Source: Candidatus Latescibacterota bacterium (lineage in GTDB: Bacteria > Krumholzibacteriota > Krumholzibacteriia > LZORAL124-64-63). Taken from it: a stretch of 64,000 nucleotides of DNA. The stretch is from positions 1 through 64,000 of the forward strand of contig JAUSBL010000002.1 of NCBI GenBank assembly GCA_030658975.1, given 5' to 3'. Positions 55,309 through 64,000 of the stretch are shown here, piece by piece. Both the position numbers and the translations under genes were made by a program. The stretch's first letter is position 1. The number at the start of each line of letters is the position of its first letter. Under the pieces are notes generated by a model. It saw nothing but the letters and a program-made list of their open reading frames with translations. It was not told where the DNA came from and searched no databases.

Positions 55309-56664
55309 ATGGCTGGTGACGGAACCATGAGCGTACGCGGAATGCGGACGGGATCTTCCATGCGCCGACCCTGGAATCACATCTCGGTGCTGCTGCTGCT
55401 GCAGGCGGTCGTGTTCGTCACGTTCCGCCATGTCCTGGACACGCCCCTGTGGAACCCCGTCGACTTCGAGATCCTCCACGACGCCCACGTCCTGCGGGGC
55501 AACCTGGGCGACTACTTCAGCCACCTCGGCACGTTCTTCAGCCAGCCCCTGCTGCAGGTCGTGTTCCTGCTGGAATCCGACGCCTTCGGGCACGCGCCCG
55601 CGGGTTACCTGGCCGTCAACCTCGCCGTGCACGCCCTGAACGCCTTCGTGGTCTACATGCTGGTCAACATGCTGTTCCCTCACGAGCGGATGGCCTTGAC
55701 GGCTTCGCTGCTGTTCGCCCTCGCGGTCGGCCATTACGGCAAGGGCCTGCTGAGCCTGGCCGGCATGGAATCCCTGCTGATCACGCTGTTCTACCTGGTC
55801 GTCCTCTACTGCATGATCCGCAACGACTTCCGGCACGGCGGCCGGCTGCGGAGCCCCTGGTTCCTCGGCGGCCTGGCGGTGTTCGGCCTGGCGGGCCTGA
55901 CGCGCCCGGCCTCGTTCTCGCTCCTGGGCTGCCTGCTGGTCTACAAACTCCTGTTCTTCCGGGAGCGCGGCGGGAGGTCGGTCTTCTCGCCCTCCGTGCT
56001 GATCCTGCTCGCGGCGGGCGTATCCTTCTACGTGGCGAAGGTGCTGTGGGGCTACGACCAGCCGCCGGTGCGCTTCGGCGGCCAACCGGGCGCATCGGAA
56101 TTCACCTGGGACGCCTTCAAGACGATCTTCCGCTACCTGAACCTGCTGGTGTTCCCGCTGCAGGTCAGCGACCTCGTGACATCCTCGCACCCGGTCGTGC
56201 GCTTCATCTACGACTGGAGGGTTCCCGTGCGGACCCTGGTCTCGCTGGGACTGTTGAGCTTCAGCTTCTTCGGTTTCCTGTTCGGCAGCCGGGCGCTGCG
56301 CTTCTTCATCGCCTGGACCTACATCACGGTGATCCCGCCCGCGCTGATCGCCGGCAGCGGCGAGTGGCTGAACGTGCGCTCCCTCTATCTGGCCTCGGTG
56401 GGCTTCTGCGTCATCCTGGCCGCCGGCACCCTGGGCTGCGTCCGCCTGCTCGGCGCCCACCGCCGTCGCAGGTGGCTGCCGTTCTTCATTCCGCTCTGCT
56501 TCGTGGTCATCGCCCTGAGCGTGAACATGCGCCTGACCGCGCGCAACATCGCCCGGGCGGAGGAGCCCGACATCCGGGAACTGCACCGCATCCTGGACGC
56601 CGAGATCGCCGGCGGCGGGAGCGGGGCCACCGTCCCTGACGGGCGTTCCCCGGACCTCCCCTGA
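55309..56664 (+). CDS. Polytopic membrane protein (PMT/ArnT-like)
   Basis: Multiple hydrophobic segments; HLGTFFSQPLLQVVFLLESDAFGHAPAGYLAVNLAVHALNAFVVYMLV; start position uncertain. Confidence 0.7.
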   Translation: MAGDGTMSVRGMRTGSSMRRPWNHISVLLLLQAVVFVTFRHVLDTPLWNPVDFEILHDAHVLRGNLGDYFSHLGTFFSQPLLQVVFLLESDAFGHAPAGYLAVNLAVHALNAFVVYMLVNMLFPHERMALTASLLFALAVGHYGKGLLSLAGMESLLITLFYLVVLYCMIRNDFRHGGRLRSPWFLGGLAVFGLAGLTRPASFSLLGCLLVYKLLFFRERGGRSVFSPSVLILLAAGVSFYVAKVLWGYDQPPVRFGGQPGASEFTWDAFKTIFRYLNLLVFPLQVSDLVTSSHPVVRFIYDWRVPVRTLVSLGLLSFSFFGFLFGSRALRFFIAWTYITVIPPALIAGSGEWLNVRSLYLASVGFCVILAAGTLGCVRLLGAHRRRRWLPFFIPLCFVVIALSVNMRLTARNIARAEEPDIRELHRILDAEIAGGGSGATVPDGRSPDLP

Positions 56665-56790
56665 CGCCAGGACCTCGTCCCCCTGCCGATTCCGGCTTTC
56701 GCGCCCGCCCGGCCCGTGTATCTTTGACCGGCACCCTTGGGACGAGCGACCCGGATCGGTTTTGCGACTAATTGCCAGGAGGATCGTGCG

Positions 56791-57918
56791 ATGGCCAAGT
56801 ACCGCATCGGCTGGATGCCCGGCGACGGCGTGGGCGTGGACGTCATGGACGCGACCAGGACCGTGCTGGACGCGATGGGATTCGACGCCGAGTACATCCA
56901 CGGCGACATCGGCTGGGAGATCTGGCGGACCGAGGCCAACCCGCTGCCCGACCGCACCCTCGCCATGCTGCGCGGCGTGGACGCCGCCCTGTTCGGCGCC
57001 ATCACCAGCAAGCCGAAGGAGGAGGCTGAGCAGGAACTGGTCCCCGCGCTGCGGGGCAAGGGGCACGTCTACCGCAGCCCGATCGTCGGCCTGCGCCAGA
57101 AGTTCAACCTGCGGACCAACCTGCGGCCCTGCAAGGCCTACGCGGGCAACCCCCTGAACTTCCGCGACGACCTCGACCTGGTGGTCTTCCGCCAGAACAC
57201 CGAGGACCTGTACATGGGCGTCGAGTGGCACCCCCTGCCGCAGGAAGTCCGCGACACCATGAAGAAGACCCATCCCGCCCAGATGGGCCGCATGGACGCG
57301 ACCGCCAACGAGGACATCGCGGTCAGCTGCCGCATCCTGACCCGCCTGGGCTGCCAGCAGATCGTGCGCGACGCCTTCGAGTACGCGAAGAAGTTCGGTT
57401 ACAAGTCCGTCACGGTTGTCGAGAAGCCGAACGTGGTGCGCGAGACCTCGGGCCTGATGGTCCGCGAGGCCCGCCTGATCGCCAAGGAGTACCCCGGCAT
57501 CGCGCTGTGGGAGACCAACATCGACGCGATGTGCATGTGGCTGATCAAGAACCCCCAGGACTACGGCGTCCTGGTCTCCAGCAACATGTTCGGCGACATC
57601 ATCAGCGACCTCTGCGCCCAGCTGGTGGGCGGCCTGGGCTTCGCCTGCTCGGCCAACATCGGCGACGAGGTCGCGATCTTCGAGCCCAGCCACGGCTCGG
57701 CGCCGAAGTACGTCGGGATGAACAAGGTCAACCCGATCGCCATGATCCTGTCGGCCAAGATGATGCTCGACCACCTGGGCGAGAAGAACATGGCGGCGCG
57801 GCTGGAGCGGGCCGTCGCCGAGGTCATCGCCGAGGGCCAGGTCCGCACCTACGACATGGGCGGCGACGCGACCACGACCGACATGGCCGCGGCGATCGCC
57901 GCCAGGGCGGCCCGTTAG
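56791..57918 (+). CDS. Isocitrate/isopropylmalate dehydrogenase family protein
   Basis: GGAGG RBS; YRIGWMPGDGVGVDVM, FRQNTEDLYMGVEW, ALWETNIDAMCMWLIKNPQDYGVLVSSNMFGDIISDLCAQLVGGLGFACSANIGDEVAIFEPSHGSAPKYVG. Confidence 0.95.
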   Translation: MAKYRIGWMPGDGVGVDVMDATRTVLDAMGFDAEYIHGDIGWEIWRTEANPLPDRTLAMLRGVDAALFGAITSKPKEEAEQELVPALRGKGHVYRSPIVGLRQKFNLRTNLRPCKAYAGNPLNFRDDLDLVVFRQNTEDLYMGVEWHPLPQEVRDTMKKTHPAQMGRMDATANEDIAVSCRILTRLGCQQIVRDAFEYAKKFGYKSVTVVEKPNVVRETSGLMVREARLIAKEYPGIALWETNIDAMCMWLIKNPQDYGVLVSSNMFGDIISDLCAQLVGGLGFACSANIGDEVAIFEPSHGSAPKYVGMNKVNPIAMILSAKMMLDHLGEKNMAARLERAVAEVIAEGQVRTYDMGGDATTTDMAAAIAARAAR

Positions 57919-57951
57919 GCGGTCCGGTCACGATCAGCCAGCTCGAGTACC

Positions 57952-57981
57952 GGCCGCGGCTCCCGGAAAGGGGCCGCGGCC
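57952..57981. terminator. Terminator-like hairpin between convergent genes
   Basis: ggccgcggctcc ... ggggccgcggcc followed by tggtttta. Confidence 0.6.
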
Positions 57982-57986
57982 TGGTT

Positions 57987-58766
57987 TTATCGGGAGGGTG
58001 CGGCGTCGCCGCCCGCCGCGAGCGAGGCGCGCAGCAGGTGCCGCTTGGCGGTGCGGGCGTTGCGGCCCAGCGAGTGCAGGTAGCCGCGGGCGCGTTCTCG
58101 CTCGGAGCCGAGCCCCAGGGCCGCGCGGTCGCAGAGGCAGGGCACGAAGGAGAAGCCGAGCGTGGCCGCGGCGCGGGCGATCTCGGACTTCTCGGCCAGC
58201 AGCAGCGGGCGGATCAGCGCCACGCGCCCGTCGAAAAAGTCGCGGCGCGGCGGCAGGCCCTCCAGGCCTCCCTTGAACAGCAGGTTCATCAGGACCGTCT
58301 CGGCGGCGTCGTCCAGGTGGTGGGCCAGGGCCAGCTTGCCGTAGCCGTGCTGCGCGGCGTGGCTGAAAAGCAGCCGGCGGCGTTCGTGCGCACAGCGGAA
58401 GCAGGGATGGGCCGCCCGCGCGCCCGCGGGCGGACCCGGGTCCGGCTCGGCGGCCGCAAACGCCAGCGGCACGGCCAGATCGCCGCAGAGATCCTCCAAC
58501 CGGCGGCGGCGATCTTCGCGCCCCTGCGCCGCGGGAAACTCGACGTGCAGCGCCGCCAGCCCGAAGTCGAACGGCGTGACCCGGCGCCAGCGCACGAGCA
58601 GGTGCAGCAGGGTCACGCTGTCCATGCCACCGGACAGGCCGAGCAGCACGCGGTCCCCATCGGCGAACAGCGGCCATCGCTTCTGGGCGGCGGCGAGGCG
58701 GCGGGCCAGGAAATGCAGGCGGCGCTCGCGATCGGCGGCCGGATCGGCAGTCGGTTCGACATTCAT
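57987..58766 (-). CDS. TtcA/TilS-like PP-loop ATPase (tRNA thiolation family)
   Basis: RVLLGLSGGMDSVTLLHLLVRW (PP-loop), HPCFRCAHERRRLLFSHAAQHGYGKLALAHHLDDAAETVLMNLLFKGGLEGLPP. Confidence 0.88.
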   Translation of the reverse strand: MNVEPTADPAADRERRLHFLARRLAAAQKRWPLFADGDRVLLGLSGGMDSVTLLHLLVRWRRVTPFDFGLAALHVEFPAAQGREDRRRRLEDLCGDLAVPLAFAAAEPDPGPPAGARAAHPCFRCAHERRRLLFSHAAQHGYGKLALAHHLDDAAETVLMNLLFKGGLEGLPPRRDFFDGRVALIRPLLLAEKSEIARAAATLGFSFVPCLCDRAALGLGSERERARGYLHSLGRNARTAKRHLLRASLAAGGDAAPSR

Positions 58767-59025
58767 CCCAGATCCTCCCGCTCCCCATCCTGGACCCCTG
58801 CGACCTCCGGCGCAAGATTGCGCGCACGGCGCGTCCCGGATCTGCTATGGTTCCCGCGACACGTGTCATCGCCGGCCGCGGTTCCCAAGGACGGGGACCG
58901 CGGCCGGTTCGCTTGTGGCCGTGCCCGGCCGCGCGCCCTCCTCTGGACGCATCCTCTGGACATGAGGCGGCGCGTCGCCCATCGTTGCGCCCGAGGGAGC
59001 CCACCACCCCGCCGGGAGGGCGACA

Positions 59026-60018
59026 ATGAAGAACCGCGAAGAACGGGTCCGCGCCGCGCGCAGCGCGCTGACCAACGTGCTGGACTTGAAGCGCCACGAC
59101 CGCGTCCTGGTCGTCACCGACACGATCACCCGCGGCGTGGCCGACGTGTTCGCCGAAACGGCCGAGGCCGAGGGCTGCGACACCGACACCTACCTCATCC
59201 CCGAACAGGGCCGACCCCTCGCCGCGCTGCCGGCGGGAATGGTCGACCGTCTCGCCGGCCGCACGGTGGTGATCAACGCGTTCTCGGCGTCGAACGCCGA
59301 GGTGCCCTTCCGCATCGCCTGGATCCGCGCCATCGAAGAGACGCGACGGATCCGCCTGGGGCACGCGCCCGGCATCACCGAAGCCATGCTCGACGACGGC
59401 CCCCTGGCCGTGGACTACGCCGCCATGCGCGCACGCGCCGAGCGGCTGATCGAGAACCTGCGTGAAGCCGTCTCGGTGCACATCACGGCGCCCGGGGGCA
59501 CCGATCTGGTGCTGGGCCTGCGCGGCCGGCCGTTCCAGTCCGACGTCCGTGCGACCGTCGAGACCGGCGTCAATCTGCCGTGCGGCGAGGTCTACTGCGC
59601 CCCGATCGAAACCGAGGGCGAGGGCGTGCTGGTGGCCGACGGCCCCATCGGCGCCATCGGCAAGCCCGCGGCGCCCGTCACCCTGGAACTGTCACGGGGA
59701 CGCGTCGTGCGGGTGGCCTGCGCCGACGCCGCGCTGCGGGCCGAGATCGAGCAGCTCTGCGCGGCCGACGCGACCGCGAACATCGTCTGCGAGCTGGGCA
59801 TCGGCCTGAACCCCGGCGCGCGCCTGGTCGGCTGCATGCTGGAGGACGAGAAGGCCCTGCGCACGGCACACATCGCCTTCGGCAGCAACGAGGACATGCT
59901 CGGCGGCTGCAACATCTCGAGCGTCCACATCGACTACCTGTTCCACACGCCGTCGATGGACGTCGCCTACGAGGACGGCTCGCACCGCCAACTGATGCGC
60001 GACGGCCAGTTCACCTAG
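59026..60018 (+). CDS. M29-like aminopeptidase family protein
   Basis: NVLDLKRHDRVLVVTDTITRGVADVFAETAEAEG; VNLPCGEVYCAPIETEGEGVLVADGPI; ELGIGLNPGARLVGCMLEDEKALRTAHIAFGSNEDMLGGCNISSVHIDYLFHTPSM. Confidence 0.85.
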   Translation: MKNREERVRAARSALTNVLDLKRHDRVLVVTDTITRGVADVFAETAEAEGCDTDTYLIPEQGRPLAALPAGMVDRLAGRTVVINAFSASNAEVPFRIAWIRAIEETRRIRLGHAPGITEAMLDDGPLAVDYAAMRARAERLIENLREAVSVHITAPGGTDLVLGLRGRPFQSDVRATVETGVNLPCGEVYCAPIETEGEGVLVADGPIGAIGKPAAPVTLELSRGRVVRVACADAALRAEIEQLCAADATANIVCELGIGLNPGARLVGCMLEDEKALRTAHIAFGSNEDMLGGCNISSVHIDYLFHTPSMDVAYEDGSHRQLMRDGQFT

Positions 60019-60036
60019 GAAAGCGGGGCCGCGGCC

Positions 60037-62514
60037 ATGCAACCCATCGAACGGCTGGGCGCCTTCTACCTCGGCAAGGAGTACGACCCGGCCACCGGCG
60101 TGAAGGCCGACGCGCATCTGCAGTACGACGCCCGCGACCTGACGACCCACGCCGTCTGCGTGGGCATGACCGGATCGGGCAAGACCGGGCTGTGCATCGC
60201 CCTGCTCGAGGAAGCGGCGCTCGACGGCGTGCCGGCGATCATCATCGATCCCAAGGGCGACCTCGCCAACCTCCTGCTCACGTTCCCCGAGCTGAGGCCC
60301 GAGGACTTCCTGCCCTGGGTCAACCCCGACGATGCGCGCCGCAAGGGCCAGACCCCGCAGCAGTACGCCGCCGCCACGGCGACCGCCTGGCGCGAGGGGC
60401 TCGCCGCCTGGGACCAGGATCCCGACCGCATCCGCCGCCTGAAGGCGAGCGCGGAGTTCCGCATCTACACCCCGGGCTCGGACGCGGGCACGCCGGTGTC
60501 CATCCTCGCCTCGCTGCGCGCGCCGGCCGGCGGCTGGGAGGGGAACGAGGAAGCCCGCCGCGAGCAGATCGCGGGCACCGTCGGCGCCCTGCTCGGCCTG
60601 GCCGGCGTCGAGGCGGATCCCCTGCGCGGCCGCGAGCACATCCTGCTCTCGACGATCTTCGAGCAGGCCTGGCGCGAGAGCCGCGACCTGGACCTGGTGC
60701 AGCTGATCACGGCGGTGCAGAAGCCGCCCGTGGACAAGCTCGGCGTCTTCGACGTGGACGTCTTCTTCCCGCCGCAGGACCGCTTCGGGCTGGCCATGGC
60801 CCTGAACGCCGTGGTCGCGGCGCCCTCGTTCGCGTCCTGGCTGCAGGGCGAGCCGCTGGACGTCGACGCACTCTTGCAGGCGCCGGACGGCCGGCCGCGC
60901 CACGCCATCTTCTCGATCGCGCACCTGCAGGACGCCGAGCGCATGTTCTTCACGACGCTCCTGCTGGAGCAGATCGTCGCCTGGATGCGCCGCCAGCCGG
61001 GCACCACCAGCCTGCGGGCCCTGCTCTACATGGACGAAGTCTTCGGCTACCTGCCGCCGACGGCCGAGCCGCCCAGCAAGAAGCCCCTGCTGACCCTGCT
61101 GAAGCAGGCCCGCGCCTGCGGTCTCGGCGTGGTGCTGACCACCCAGAACCCCGTCGACCTGGACTACAAGGCCCTCGGGAACGCCGGCACCTGGCTGCTG
61201 GGCAAGCTGCAGACCGAGCGCGACAAGCTGCGCGTGCTCGACGGGCTCGAGTCCGCAGGCGGCGGCCTCGACCGCCGGGCGGCCGACGCTCTGCTGTCGA
61301 ACCTGGGCGAGCGCGTTTTCCTGCTCCACGACACGCACGCCGACGGCCCGGTCCTGATGCAGACGCGCTGGGCCATGAGCTACCTGCGCGGCCCCCTGAC
61401 GCGCGACCAGATCCGCTCGCTCACCAAGGGCGCGACGCCCGCCGCGGCGCCTTCTGCGGCGGCAACCGCCCCGAAGGCGCCCGGCGCTCCCGCATCCCCC
61501 CTCGCCGCGCCGCCCCCTCTGCCGCCCGCGGTGCCGCAGGCCTGGGCGCCCGCAACCCGCTCGCGCGAGTCGGCCCTGGCCGCGCTCGAAGCGGAGCGCG
61601 GGCGCCTGGACGTCGCCGCCGCGACGCTGGTCTACGAGCCGCGGCTCGGCGCCTTCGGGCGCGTCGCCTTTGTCGACCGCAAGCTGGGCGTGGACGCGGA
61701 ACAATCCGTCGCCCTGCTGGTGCGGCCGCAGGACGCGGGCGCGCTGGTCCGGTGGCGCGAGGCCGAACCCGCCACCCTCGCGCCCGACGCCCTGGGCGCC
61801 GCTCCCGATCCCGGCGCCCTGTGCGCCCCGCTGCCCGCCGGCTGGAGCGCCGCGGCGGTCTACAAATCGGCCGCGAAGGATTTCGCCGACCATCTCTACC
61901 AGGACCGTGAACTGAGCCTGCCGCACTGCCCCGCCCTGGACCTGCACGGCCTGCCCGGCGAGACGGCGGCGGCGTTCGCCGGCCGCGTCCAGCTGGCGGC
62001 CCGCGAGCGTCGCGACGCCGACGTCGACAGGCTGCGCGCCAAAACCGGCACGGCCCTCGCACGGCTGATGGCGAAGCTGGAGCGCGAACAGTCGGAGCTG
62101 ACGCAGGACAGGGCCGACCATGCCTCGCGACAGCGCGAGGAACTGCTGTCGGCGGGCGAGACGATCGCCGGCATGCTCGGCGTCTTCGGCGGACGGCGTC
62201 GCACCGGCCTGGCGGCGGCGGCGCGCAAGCGGCACCTGACCGACAGCGCCCGGATGGACATCGCGGAATCGGAGCGGCTGATCGCCGGTCTCGAGCGGGA
62301 GATCGCCGCCATGCGTGCGCAGGCCGAGCAGGAGGCGGCCGCGGTCGCCTCCCGCTGGGACGCCGCCGCACGGGAGATCGCCGCCGTGGCGGTCAAGCCC
62401 CGGCGCACCGACGTGCGGGTGGACCTCGTCGCACTGACCTGGATGCCGTTCTGGGAGTTCACGGTGCGGGAGGGGGACGGCGGGACCGCGCCGTTGCGCG
62501 CCCCCGCGAGCTAG
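60037..62514 (+). CDS. HerA/DUF87-like ATP-binding protein with C-terminal coiled coil
   Basis: YDARDLTTHAVCVGMTGSGKTGLCIALLEEAALDGVPAIIIDPKGDLANLLLTFP; RALLYMDEVFGYLPPTAEPPSKKPLLTLLKQARACGLGVVLTTQNPVDLDYKAL. Confidence 0.9.
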   Translation: MQPIERLGAFYLGKEYDPATGVKADAHLQYDARDLTTHAVCVGMTGSGKTGLCIALLEEAALDGVPAIIIDPKGDLANLLLTFPELRPEDFLPWVNPDDARRKGQTPQQYAAATATAWREGLAAWDQDPDRIRRLKASAEFRIYTPGSDAGTPVSILASLRAPAGGWEGNEEARREQIAGTVGALLGLAGVEADPLRGREHILLSTIFEQAWRESRDLDLVQLITAVQKPPVDKLGVFDVDVFFPPQDRFGLAMALNAVVAAPSFASWLQGEPLDVDALLQAPDGRPRHAIFSIAHLQDAERMFFTTLLLEQIVAWMRRQPGTTSLRALLYMDEVFGYLPPTAEPPSKKPLLTLLKQARACGLGVVLTTQNPVDLDYKALGNAGTWLLGKLQTERDKLRVLDGLESAGGGLDRRAADALLSNLGERVFLLHDTHADGPVLMQTRWAMSYLRGPLTRDQIRSLTKGATPAAAPSAAATAPKAPGAPASPLAAPPPLPPAVPQAWAPATRSRESALAALEAERGRLDVAAATLVYEPRLGAFGRVAFVDRKLGVDAEQSVALLVRPQDAGALVRWREAEPATLAPDALGAAPDPGALCAPLPAGWSAAAVYKSAAKDFADHLYQDRELSLPHCPALDLHGLPGETAAAFAGRVQLAARERRDADVDRLRAKTGTALARLMAKLEREQSELTQDRADHASRQREELLSAGETIAGMLGVFGGRRRTGLAAAARKRHLTDSARMDIAESERLIAGLEREIAAMRAQAEQEAAAVASRWDAAAREIAAVAVKPRRTDVRVDLVALTWMPFWEFTVREGDGGTAPLRAPAS

Positions 62515-62521
62515 GCCGGAA

Positions 62522-63397
62522 TCAGCGGACCACGGAGCCCGCGGCGCGGAACGACAGGTAGTCCTGGATCAGCCCGTCGTACTTGTCGCAGAGCGCGTCG
62601 TCGGCGAGCGCGTGACGCACGTCATCCGGGGTCGGGACGCGGCGCATCCCGGAACTGACGCCCCGCAGGGCCTGCAGCACGCGCAGGTGCTCGGAGCGGG
62701 CGTCCGGATTGTCCGACACCATGACGTGGTGCTCGCCGAAGCCGAAGACGCCGTCCGGCGTCGCCGCCATCCACTCGATGAACACCCGCATCGCGTCGTA
62801 CTGGCGGTTGCGCAGCGCCGCCCGCGGCTCGACCCAGTGCGGCTCGTGCACGAAGTTCACCGTGATCTCGGGCAGGTCGCCCACGAATCGGCAGACCAGC
62901 GTCTCCCCCGGCACGTCCAGCGCCACCATCTCCATCACCGTGCCCATCGACTTCTCCAGCTCGGCGGCGAAGCGGCGCATCCCCTCTTCCTTGTCGTCCG
63001 CGGTCTGGTAGGCCGCCTCCGCAGCCTCGAGCATCAGTTGCACCGTGCGCAGGCGGTCGCTCATCGGCATGGGGAGCCCGTCGGCCGGATCGGGCCGCCG
63101 CATGGGCTCGAACGGCATCCCGGCCAGGAAGAGGGTGTCCGTGCCGACACCCGTGAACGTCCACGGCGGCGGTATCTGCGCACCGTATCCCACCAGCAGG
63201 GGCTGATCACCGCCGGCGACGGTGACGGTGCCGTCCTCGTTGATCGGGTAAGGGAAGAACTCGGCGCGGAAAAAGCGCCAGTAGACCACCAGAGTGATGA
63301 TCAGCACGAGCTGAACGGCCGCCACCAGCAGAAAAACGCGCTTCCAGCTGAACTGCTGGGGATCGAACCTGGAAAAATCCTTCATGGGGGATGTCAT
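62522..63397 (-). CDS. Membrane-anchored protein of unknown function
   Basis: One N-terminal TM (VFLLVAAVQLVLIITLVVYWRFF); intact ORF MTSPMKDFSRFDPQQFSWKR... Confidence 0.7.
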   Translation of the reverse strand: MTSPMKDFSRFDPQQFSWKRVFLLVAAVQLVLIITLVVYWRFFRAEFFPYPINEDGTVTVAGGDQPLLVGYGAQIPPPWTFTGVGTDTLFLAGMPFEPMRRPDPADGLPMPMSDRLRTVQLMLEAAEAAYQTADDKEEGMRRFAAELEKSMGTVMEMVALDVPGETLVCRFVGDLPEITVNFVHEPHWVEPRAALRNRQYDAMRVFIEWMAATPDGVFGFGEHHVMVSDNPDARSEHLRVLQALRGVSSGMRRVPTPDDVRHALADDALCDKYDGLIQDYLSFRAAGSVVR

Positions 63398-63448
63398 CGG
63401 CCAGCATCACCGTGAGTTGAGGGGGATCGGCCAAGGGCCGGGGCGCCT

Positions 63449-64000
63449 TCAGCGCAGACGCACCAGTTTCAGGGGCGCGGATCCCCGACGGTCGCGCAGG
63501 ACGGCGTAGTACACTCCGGCGGCCACTTCCCGGCCGCCGGCGTCGCGACCGTCCCAGCGGCGGCTCAGGGCGGACCCGTCGGGCGTGAGCTCCAGCCGGC
63601 GCAGGAGGCGGCCGCGAGCGTCGCGGATCTCCACCAGCGCCTCGGCCGGGGAGATCTTGCCGCCCGCATCGGAACCGGCCAGCGCTACCGTCGTGCCGCC
63701 GGCGAAGGGATTCGGCCAGCCGCGCAGCGCCGAAGGGCGGAGCGGCACTGCCCCCACTTCCGTCAACGCAGGCAGGTTCAGCAGGTAGTCCAGGATCCGC
63801 TGCTCGCTGCCGACCAGGGAATCCGGGACATGCCCGCCCTGCGGGTACACGTAGTAGACGTACTGCGGCGCCACGGCCCCGCCGGCGGTCATGACCGAAT
63901 CGGCGCGCGCGCTCTGCAGGATCGGCACGGTGTTGTCCAGTTCGCCATGATGGATCTGCAGGGGGACCTCGGCGTGCAGGTGCGGCAGGACACACCAGGA
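63449..64000 (-). CDS. Secreted alpha/beta-hydrolase-like protein with FlgD-like C-terminal domain (truncated by window edge)
   Basis: Frame stays open to the window end: ...LPHLHAEVPLQIHHGELDNTVPILQSARADSVM...YYVYPQGGHVPDSL; C-terminus RGWPNPFAGGTTVALAG...ALVEIRDARGRLLRRLELTP...WDGRDAGGREVAAGVYYAVLRD. Confidence 0.8.
   Translation of the reverse strand, partial: SWCVLPHLHAEVPLQIHHGELDNTVPILQSARADSVMTAGGAVAPQYVYYVYPQGGHVPDSLVGSEQRILDYLLNLPALTEVGAVPLRPSALRGWPNPFAGGTTVALAGSDAGGKISPAEALVEIRDARGRLLRRLELTPDGSALSRRWDGRDAGGREVAAGVYYAVLRDRRGSAPLKLVRLR

Noticed and set aside
60037-62514. HerA-like ATPase as a defence or DNA-end-processing system (HerA-NurA, HerA-SIR2)
   Set aside because: No nurA, SIR2 or nuclease gene adjacent; neighbours are an M29-like peptidase and a membrane protein. 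Reported only as a HerA-like ATPase.
1-64000. tRNA or rRNA genes, IS elements, prophage modules
   Set aside because: None recognised by eye; absence of tRNAs should be confirmed with tRNAscan-SE because manual scanning is not reliable for them.

Overview
This is a high-GC, densely coded bacterial chromosomal window. The many secreted proteins with NPFNP...-type FlgD-Ig-like C-terminal domains suggest an uncultured FCB-group or Eisenbacteria/Krumholzibacteria-like lineage; that placement is inference. I support about 45 protein-coding genes. Housekeeping and metabolic genes include sat, pgi, thiI, an RlmD-like methyltransferase, TrmH/SpoU, parvulin, a UbiD-UbiE-UbiX-UbiA prenylquinone operon, an isocitrate/isopropylmalate dehydrogenase, TtcA-like, M29-like and HerA-like genes. 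There are three ECF sigma loci, a CusCBA-type efflux operon and many secreted proteins. I recognised no rRNA, tRNA, CRISPR array, transposase or phage module by eye. Most notable observations: (1) seven unrelated or partly related secreted proteins end in the same short tail, [ST/A]WGx[IV]Kx[LMA]Y(R), with no hydrophobic anchor, which is a candidate undescribed C-terminal sorting/attachment signal; (2) a small ORF with a CNCDCICGC core overlaps the start of a radical SAM/SPASM gene, a candidate new RiPP system; (3) a 137-bp near-perfect palindromic element with internal hairpins lies directly after an AIM24-family gene; (4) an ECF sigma / anti-sigma / exported TPR-CHAT locus, where the CHAT protein carries a signal peptide and a C-terminal TM-RRRR tail; (5) a module-shuffling cluster at 31.5-36 kb in which the WG-K-Y tail and the FlgD-like domain appear as alternative C-termini on the same domain.
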